Assembly: GCA_013339765.2 (NCBI GenBank)
Contig: CM023449.1
Span: 15,909,811 to 15,973,810, forward strand
Direction of reading: 5' to 3'
DNA length: 64,000 bases
Origin: Haemaphysalis longicornis
Lineage: Eukaryota; Arthropoda; Arachnida; Ixodida; Ixodidae
In this document: one piece after another, positions 58,172 to 64,000 of the stretch
How the letters are laid out: every line of letters starts with the position of its first letter
Numbering within the stretch: the first letter of the stretch is position 1
The notes under the pieces: model-generated
What the model was told of the DNA's origin: nothing
The model's input: the letters and a program-made list of their open reading frames with translations, nothing else
The model's database searches: none
Program-made: the position numbers and the translations under genes

Positions 58172-59387
58172 AATGTCACAATATAAACTAAGGCGTACTG
58201 CTATGCTTCGTAGCTGTGACGGCGAAGGAGAGGGTAGCGGCACCTCATGGACGAAGTGATAGCGGCCGCACTTATTCCGGGGCTGGGGAGTAAAATGCCG
58301 ATATCGACGGCCGCACAGTTTCTTCACCCGCGGCAGATGCCGCTAGCTTAACGTATGACGAGCGCTTGTGACATTATCTGGTCGCACTTGGAAGCCTAGT
58401 TTCACCTCCTATCTTATTTGCTGATCCGTGCTGCGAAGTCATGGTACCTGGAATCAGAAGACACTAATCTTAAAGGATCGTGATAGGAATGAGGGCGCAG
58501 GTGCGCTCTGTGTATTTGAGCACTGACACTTTCACAATCACCAGATCAAAAAGAGTGCTTAAGTGTCCTCGTAATTTTTAGAGCAATATTTTTAATTGAC
58601 AGAATTAGCCTAGCATTCGACGACTACTTGATAGGGCAGGCGTGATTTACGTGCACGCCATATGCCAGTAGCCGCTACAATGGGCCTAAACAAGGGCCGA
58701 ATAAATGAGCCTTTATGCCCTTTCAAAGAGCCAGAAGCCTCTAAAAGCACGAATAGTCACTGAGCAATAGAACCACGTTACAAATTGGAAGGCACTAATG
58801 ACCACACCCGCCATCATCATCTTCATCCGGCACGTGCCGGCGCCGCCGGCCCCTTACTGCGCAGTTTGGAACACGCAATTTTTTTCTAACGGTAACCTCT
58901 TTTTGCGTACTATTGTAACAACCAACCAAAGGAGCGTCCCTAACTGAATTAACGTGCGGGCTGCCGGTTTATTACGTATATTTTGCCTCAAATGCACCTG
59001 CAGTTTTCTTTGCGCTAAACAACGGGGAGATGTATGACAAGCTCCAGTGGTTCAGGAGTTTCGAACGGTTATGACTATATAACCGCTTGGTTTGGAAGCC
59101 TCTGTGGGACACCGCTACGACGGTACGCGTGGCTCTCTTTGGGTGCGTTGTCTCGCTGCGCCGCCTGATTCCTGCAGTGGCTTGACATCTCAGAGTGCTA
59201 CGCGTTACGCCTTACAGTGAGCTACGGCGACAAGGCGACCCCTTAAAGTGCTCTGCACTTAAAATAACAGAACTCTCGCTAGCGCTGTTTCAGGCAGGGA
59301 GCACGCGATCACTGCAAAGGCGGAAAATTTGAATCACATTGGACAAACCTCCGTTCCGTTCATCAAGAGAGGAGTGAGACAATGCGG

Positions 59388-59391
<4 letters not shown>
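58172..59391. other. no recognised feature
   Basis: No assignable ORF or repeat. Confidence 0.4.

Positions 59392-59469
<78 letters not shown>
59392..59469. repeat. (GA)n microsatellite at the LINE 3' end
   Basis: Nearly pure GA repeats; read on the minus strand it is a (TC)n tail directly after the LINE 3' end ACATTATT-like junction, so it probably grew from the LINE tail. Confidence 0.9.
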
Positions 59470-59471
<2 letters not shown>

Positions 59472-59619
59472 CATTATTTACTGGGGCCTATATGACGTTA
59501 TGGCCGCCTGCGCCCGGCCGGTCGACCAGCGCTAGCTGGGTCGCCAGTGAGGAGCTGGGCATCAAGCTCTCCCATTGCTCTAAAAAAAAGGGGGGGGGGG
59601 GGTATCGAGGAGGGGGATT

Positions 59620-60180
59620 TTATGAGCTAAAATCGCGCTCCCCAATTGTGTGGCGGAGTGATCCTGGTTTTTTACAAATTTGCACTGGCCGAGTATGCTC
59701 CGGGAACATGAGGTGTAGCCTTGTTAGGTGGGGGAAGGATCCAGATTGAATGAGTCGAAAGACTTGCTGCTCCCTAGAGAGGCTAGGATGAGGTGGAGGG
59801 AGTGTCTCTCTTTCTAGCCGACAGCGCTGCGTGATTTCCCCGAAAGTGATGAGCGGGCAGTACTCCACACCTTCCTCTGCAGCCTGGGGTGCGAGTGCGC
59901 AGACTTGGTGGTGGGCAAACTCGTTACCCTCCATGGAGGCGTGAGCAGGCGTCCACACCAATTTGATTTTTCTATTTGCTATTTTGTTCTGCAGCAATCT
60001 AAGGGTCGCTGGAGACACCCATCCTGATTGGTAGTTCCGATATGCCTGCTGCGAGTCGGTAACAATCGTTTGTGTGGTGTCTGTGTGAGGGCCAGAGCAA
60101 TCGGCCATCCCCTCCGCTTCACTTATGTCCGTGGTCGTGACTGTTGCGCTTACAGGGAGACTGTTCTTGGTCGATACCAC
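59620..60180 (-). pseudogene. LINE RNase H domain and C-terminal region
   Basis: Shows TQTIVTDSQQAYRNYQSG (central catalytic Asp), IKLVWTPAHASMEGNEFAHH (C-terminal part of RNase H), then LPPPHPSLSREQQVFRLIQS and a C-terminal segment where the Cys/His motif is partly lost. The first catalytic Asp region lies in another frame upstream (60119-60394). Orthologous to the region at 7.8-8.7 kb but a different subfamily. Confidence 0.8.
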
Positions 60181-60282
60181 TATTGTTGCGTATGGCTTGC
60201 CTCTGCAGCGGGAGGCGTCCGTGTATACGACTCCGGGGTCTTTTCCAAAGCTCTTGTTGAGCGCTCGGGCTCTCGCTGCTTT

Positions 60283-60702
60283 TCAGGCCTCGTGATGGGT
60301 GGGATGCATGTTTCGTGGCAGTGGGTGATAAATCAAAGACCGGTGCCAGGTGGTTGGTATATACACCTGCGGGATCGCGTCGAGGGCCGCCCACTCTATC
60401 TTGAGAATTTTTTGTCCATCTTTAGTTCGGCTGATCAGTCTGGCCTTTTGGCTGGATAGATGACCTTCGATAAATTCTTCTGCGGTGTTGTGTAGGCCCA
60501 TCCTGAGAAGCTTGTCTGTGGACGCGCTCATGGGTACTCCTATGGCATGCCTGACTGACTTCCGTATGAGTATATTAAGGAGATTTGTGTCGCGCCTGTT
60601 CAGTAAGAGGTACGGCGTGATGTAGGTTATCTTTGAAATGACGAATGCCTCGACCAAACGCAGGGTATCCGCCTCTTTCATTCCTCTCTTCCTAGTTGAC
60701 AC
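60283..60702 (-). pseudogene. LINE ORF2 thumb/connection region
   Basis: RKRGMKEADTLRLVEAFVIS, KITYITPYLLLNRRD and RKSVRHAIGVPMSASTDKLL follow the usual post-RT pattern (GMKE, then A...S...Y..P). Continues to WHRSLIYHPLPRNMHPTHH before frame loss. Confidence 0.75.
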
Positions 60703-60862
60703 CTGCCGTAATTATGTGCATTATTTGATCGGTAGTTTGCTTGAGTTTTTGAGGGAGATGTCACTCTTGGTACGCTTGCAGGTGAACTCCTAGGAGTTTA
60801 ATGCTGAGACTAGGAATTATCGCAAGTCCCTCTAGTTGTACTTGGATGCCTTTCTTGATGTT

Positions 60863-61471
60863 CTACTTGGCTTTCGGGCGGACATTGAGGAGGTCAGACT
60901 TTTGTGGCGAACACTGGAGGCCACAGGCCTTGGCGTATTGATTTATGACGTCCGTTGCCCCCTGGAGTGTGTCCTGAATATCACCGAGGGAGCAACTTCC
61001 CGTCCAGACGGTGATATCGTCAGCATAGAGAACATGCCCAAGGTTATCTATGGCGTCGCGTCTTCTGGGGAGTTCAAGCAAGGCGACATTAAATAACAAC
61101 GGTGACAGTACAGATCCCTGGGGCGTGGCTCTAGCTGCTAGTTTTGCCGGGTCGGATGTGTCATCTCCTATCTTTAGTGTGGCAGTACGGTCCGAGAGGA
61201 AGTTTCGGATGCACTCGTACGTCCGCGTTCCGCAGTCCGTGGCATTGAGGTTCCTCAATATACTTGCGTCAGTCACGTTGTCAAACGCGCCCTTGAGATC
61301 GAGGGCCAGGATGGCCCGGGGGGAGTGGCGCGTAGCTTGCTTGAGTACCTCCTCCTTGAGTTGGAGTACGTCCTGGGTTCCTAGATGTTCGCGGAATCCA
61401 AAAATTGTCGCGGGCGTTTGCTCTGTGTCGTCCAAATATTTCTGACGGTGGTTGAGCACAATCCGCTCCAT
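60863..61471 (-). pseudogene. LINE ORF2 reverse transcriptase core
   Basis: A 202-codon uninterrupted frame with FGFREHLGTQD, motif A ILALDLKGAFDNV, motif B ATPQGSVLSPLLFNVAL and motif C HVLYADDITVW, followed by GLQCSPQKSDLLNV. All three catalytic aspartates (A, and two in YADD) are present. It would synthesise element cDNA at a nicked chromosomal site. It is cut off from the flanking domains by frameshifts. Confidence 0.92.
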
Positions 61472-61644
61472 GACTTTCCCAATACAGGAGGCCAGGGATA
61501 TTGGCCTTAAATTATCTATGTGGGGAGATTTTCCAGGTTTGGGTAATGAACCTTATGTCTGCCGTTTTCCATTGAGCGGGGAGCTGTCCCGTCTCCCAAA
61601 CAGTGTTGAGATATTCACACAGATTCATGGTTACTTACTAGTCT

Positions 61645-62366
61645 CTAGGTGATGGCATCCGGTCCCGGGGCACTGTACTTCCTTCTCTCGGCTATTGCTG
61701 CTCGGAGTTCATGAAGGAAAATAGGTCGATCGAGCTCTTCGTTATGCTTGCCCGAATATGGTCGGAGCTCTGCTCCAGGTTCCGTTTTGAGGTACCTGTC
61801 TCGGAGGTCCTGCGTTAGCTTCTCGGTGTCGCCTTGGTAGTTGTTAATCGCGCGAACCATGCTGCGGTTGATCTCTCCCTTACTCGTGAGTGGAACGATT
61901 AGATGCCTCCGTAGCTGCCATGTCCTCTTAGTGGACAGAGTGCCTTGGGGGCCGTCGCACAGCTGGAGCCAGTTATCTCTGCACAGAGTGGAGTCGTATT
62001 CCGCTGCCACCTTGTTGATGTCGTTATTTTTTTGCGGAGTTTACGGTTATGTCTCTGTCTTTTCCATCATTTTGTGAGACATTGCCTCGCTTCCCACAGG
62101 TGGAGTAGACGGGCGCCTGCATAGGGAGTCTGGTGCGTCGTGACAATAGATAGGGTATGTTTTTTCATGTGCTCTACTTGTTCCACAGCCCACTGCTCGT
62201 AGGTTTGCCTCTCTCGGAATGATGTATTCAGTTGGTCTTCTCTGAAATTGTCCCTGTTCACTATCTTGACTGTCCCTGTCTTGGCCCTAAAGGAGGTCCC
62301 CCGTACGGTGAGTTTGATTATATTGGGATCAATACTGAGGTTTACATTCGTGTTTGTCCATGCCAC
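61645..62366 (-). pseudogene. LINE ORF2 linker between endonuclease and RT
   Basis: Two frames: 62067-62366 (IVNRDNFREDQLN, TYEQWAVEQVEHMKKHTLSI, RLLHLWEARQCL) and 61645-62010 (LSTKRTWQLRRHL, ELRAAIAERRKYSAPGPDAI). The last motif (SAPGPDAI) is the usual entry to the reverse transcriptase. Confidence 0.8.
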
Positions 62367-62369
62367 ATC

Positions 62370-62960
62370 TAACGAGCCAGCCAGCAGTACAAGATCGGGG
62401 GTAGTGTCTCTGGCTGTGCGTGTACCTTGCCGAGTGGGGGTCTGGGTGTCGTTAAGGAGGACTGAGTTGTATTGATCAATGAAGTTGGCGATTTCTTTGC
62501 CTCTTTTGGAGCAGAACTTGTATCGCCCTAATGTGTGTGTGCGGGGGGGGGGGGGTGTTGAAGTCTCCTAATAAAAAGGTGGGCCTGCCTTCAGCAACGC
62601 GCATGGTGTCTTGAAAGGTTTCCATAATTTAGGGTTTCCGATTTGAAGGGCGGCAATAACAGTTGAGAATAAAAATGTTTTCGGTGTTGCCGATTTGACG
62701 GTTGTGGATTCACACCAGCGTGTGCTCGCACCCTTTCTTGGCCGTGTGGATGCTGCGTTGCCGCTATGGTTTTGTGATCAAGAATGGCAGTAGCCCTGCC
62801 AGATGGGTCGGTGTACGAGACGTATCCCGGGATTTTGGGATTTCAGTTTGTTTCCTCTAATGCGATAACGCCTGGTTTCACGTCTAGGGTTTGTACATAT
62901 TGTGCAATTCTCCTGCCTTCTCTTTGAAGCCGCGACAGTTCCACTGCAAAATGGTTGTTG
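62370..62960 (-). pseudogene. LINE ORF2 AP-like endonuclease region
   Basis: Starts ILQWNCRGFKEKAG (about 62910-62950), continues in another frame as LDVKPGVIALEET (about 62843-62880), and ends with TRTARDTTPDLVLLAG (about 62385-62430) and NVNLSIDPNIIKL. These match the first, second and late conserved blocks of APE-type endonucleases (N of QWNCRG, E of ALEET, D of SPDL). A G-run at about 62542-62555 disrupts the middle. Confidence 0.75.
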
Positions 62961-62999
62961 TTTCGACTCGTACAGTGCGCGGCCTCATCTTGCAAAAGG

Positions 63000-63325
63000 G
63001 GATTGTTACCTGTTGACAACTTGCCATCGGTACCTGGCTTATTATAAGGAGTCTCCCTTTTGGCTGCACGCTGGGTGAGGACAACTTGGTTAACGCTAGG
63101 TTCGAGGTTGGTTACCCGCAGTGAGCTGGCGGCTCTATCTTCTAGCAAGGACTTTTGAAAGGCATTCTGCTGTTCGGATAATGGTTGGACAAGAGTTGGA
63201 CGGCATCCAGAATTGTTTGGAGTGGGTTCTTTCCACATTCGAGCCCCTCCGTGGTTTGTGCGGTAATCTCGGTGTCCATGTCAGCTCCTCCTTCGGGAGT
63301 GCAGTTTTGTTGTGCGGCCGGGTTT
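63000..63325 (-). pseudogene. LINE ORF1 C-terminal part
   Basis: Minus-strand reading gives ENPAAQQNCTPEGGADMDTE and QTILDAVQLLS, then Gln/Ser-rich sequence up to the endonuclease. This looks like the variable C-terminal tail of a gag-like ORF1, downstream of the zinc knuckles. Assignment is by position and composition. Confidence 0.5.
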
Positions 63326-63389
63326 TCCCTTCAAGCTTTCATGCGTTTATCACCGGACCCGTGTGGTTGTGCCCTTTCTACCACTTCCG

Positions 63390-64000
63390 TACAAATTCTT
63401 GACGCGGCAAAACAACCTGTGAGAAAATGCGACGCAGAGGACCACCCAATCAACTACTGCAACTCCAGCACCCTCACTTGTCCTAACTGCAGGGGACCGC
63501 ACGTGGCATACTCCCTGGCCTGTGAAAATCTTCAGAAAGAAAAGAAAATCAATGACGTCAGAGTCACTGAAATCTCCTTCCCAGAGGCGCGAAAGAGGTT
63601 CGCCTTTTTCTCCCAGGGGAGGTATGCCAAAGCAGCTCGCGGGGGGCGGAGCGGCGTCTGGTTTTCGCTGGCGACCTAGGTCAGTGAGACTGACCTGGTC
63701 CCACTCTCGCCTCCCGCTGGGTTGCCGCTGAAAGCGCAGCCTATTACCCCGCCATCTGCCAAAAAGGTAGTGGTTGCGGCAGCAACCAGCACCAATATAG
63801 CCAATGCAGCTTCTCTCGTCTCTGCCTCCGCCGCCCCCAGTACACCTGACGGCGCTGAGAGGTTGGACGTGGAGGGACCCACAGCTACCTCCTCCCCGTC
63901 CGCTCTGCCTATGCCCCTTGTGGCGTTCATCACCCCCTCGGCACTGGCGGCACAGGCAAAGAACACCCGAAAGGGTGCCAAGTCCAGGCGTCCCGGTCCA
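63390..64000 (+). pseudogene. LINE ORF1 (gag-like) with zinc-knuckle remnant
   Basis: Plus-strand frame 63400-63679 with RKCDAEDHPINYC and LTCPNCRGPHVAYSLACENL, i.e. remnants of CCHC knuckles that bind element RNA, then EISFPEARKRFAFFSQG and a basic stretch to a stop at 63677. Beyond it another frame continues Pro/Ala/Ser-rich (PSAKKVVVAAATSTNIANAA) with a basic end at the window edge. It lies head to head with the minus-strand LINE. Truncated by the window. Confidence 0.72.

Larger units (their letters stand above)
59470..63325 (-). mobile_element. I-group LINE, nearly complete 3' to ORF1
   Basis: Minus-strand element with domains in the expected order: ORF1 C-terminus (about 63000-63325), endonuclease (about 62370-62960), linker (61645-62366), reverse transcriptase (60863-61471), thumb (60283-60702), RNase H and C-terminal region (59620-60180), then a (TC)n tail. 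All are in different or interrupted frames, so the copy is dead, but the order is intact. At its 5' side it meets a plus-strand ORF1 sequence. Confidence 0.88.

Overview
The window looks like intergenic and gene-poor nuclear DNA of a hard tick (Ixodidae, probably a metastriate genus). The main evidence is five copies of a tRNA-derived SINE with an AGTGGC box A region, a GGTTCGATTCC box B and a CAATCAATC tail. From memory this resembles the Ruka-type SINE of Rhipicephalus; I could not check it. It is accompanied by I-group LINEs with RNase H, a Penelope-like element and many MITEs, as expected of a large tick genome. No prokaryotic operons, rRNA genes, CRISPR arrays or complete protein genes are visible.

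Layout. 0-14 kb: a hairpin-ended repeat (family A, copy 1), two exon-like blocks of a membrane protein on the minus strand (2.4-3.2 kb), a LINE 3' end inserted with a 12-bp target duplication into an Arg/Glu-rich repeat ORF (5.6-6.2 kb), an RNase H-bearing LINE fragment (7.7-8.8 kb), a SINE (11.1 kb) and a palindrome-bounded element (family C, copy 1, 13.6 kb). 14.4-24 kb: a possible three-exon plus-strand gene (16.3-18.8 kb) with a T-rich 3' UTR, surrounded and interrupted by a 1.7-kb TTAA-flanked transposon (family B, two inverted copies), family A copy 2 and a SINE; then a decayed LINE reverse transcriptase (22-23.9 kb). 24-34 kb: a G-rich tract, a SINE with a long TGAT tail, a Tigger-like MITE, a CpG-rich possible first exon, two fold-back elements (the second split by a LINE) and a SINE. 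34-47 kb: a Penelope-like GIY-YIG fragment, family C copy 2 with a triplet-rich tandem array, a degenerate LINE linker, a truncated SINE and a second Tigger-like MITE. 47-52 kb: a 5-kb composite of minisatellites and oppositely oriented ~130-bp satellite blocks around a unique core. 52-64 kb: another Arg/Glu-rich repeat, a 719-bp TIR element, and a long I-group LINE (59.5-63.3 kb, minus) that meets a plus-strand LINE ORF1 head to head.

Almost every recognisable protein motif belongs to a retroelement, and all of those ORFs are broken. Many unassigned ORFs of up to about 150 codons exist, but in 64 kb read in six frames that length is expected by chance, so I left them out unless splice signals, composition or family motifs added support. 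I see no convincing new enzymatic or defence system. The most unusual items are the satellite composite at 47-52 kb, the palindrome-ended families A and C, the TTAA element B with internal tRNA-like modules, and the nested fold-back/LINE structure.
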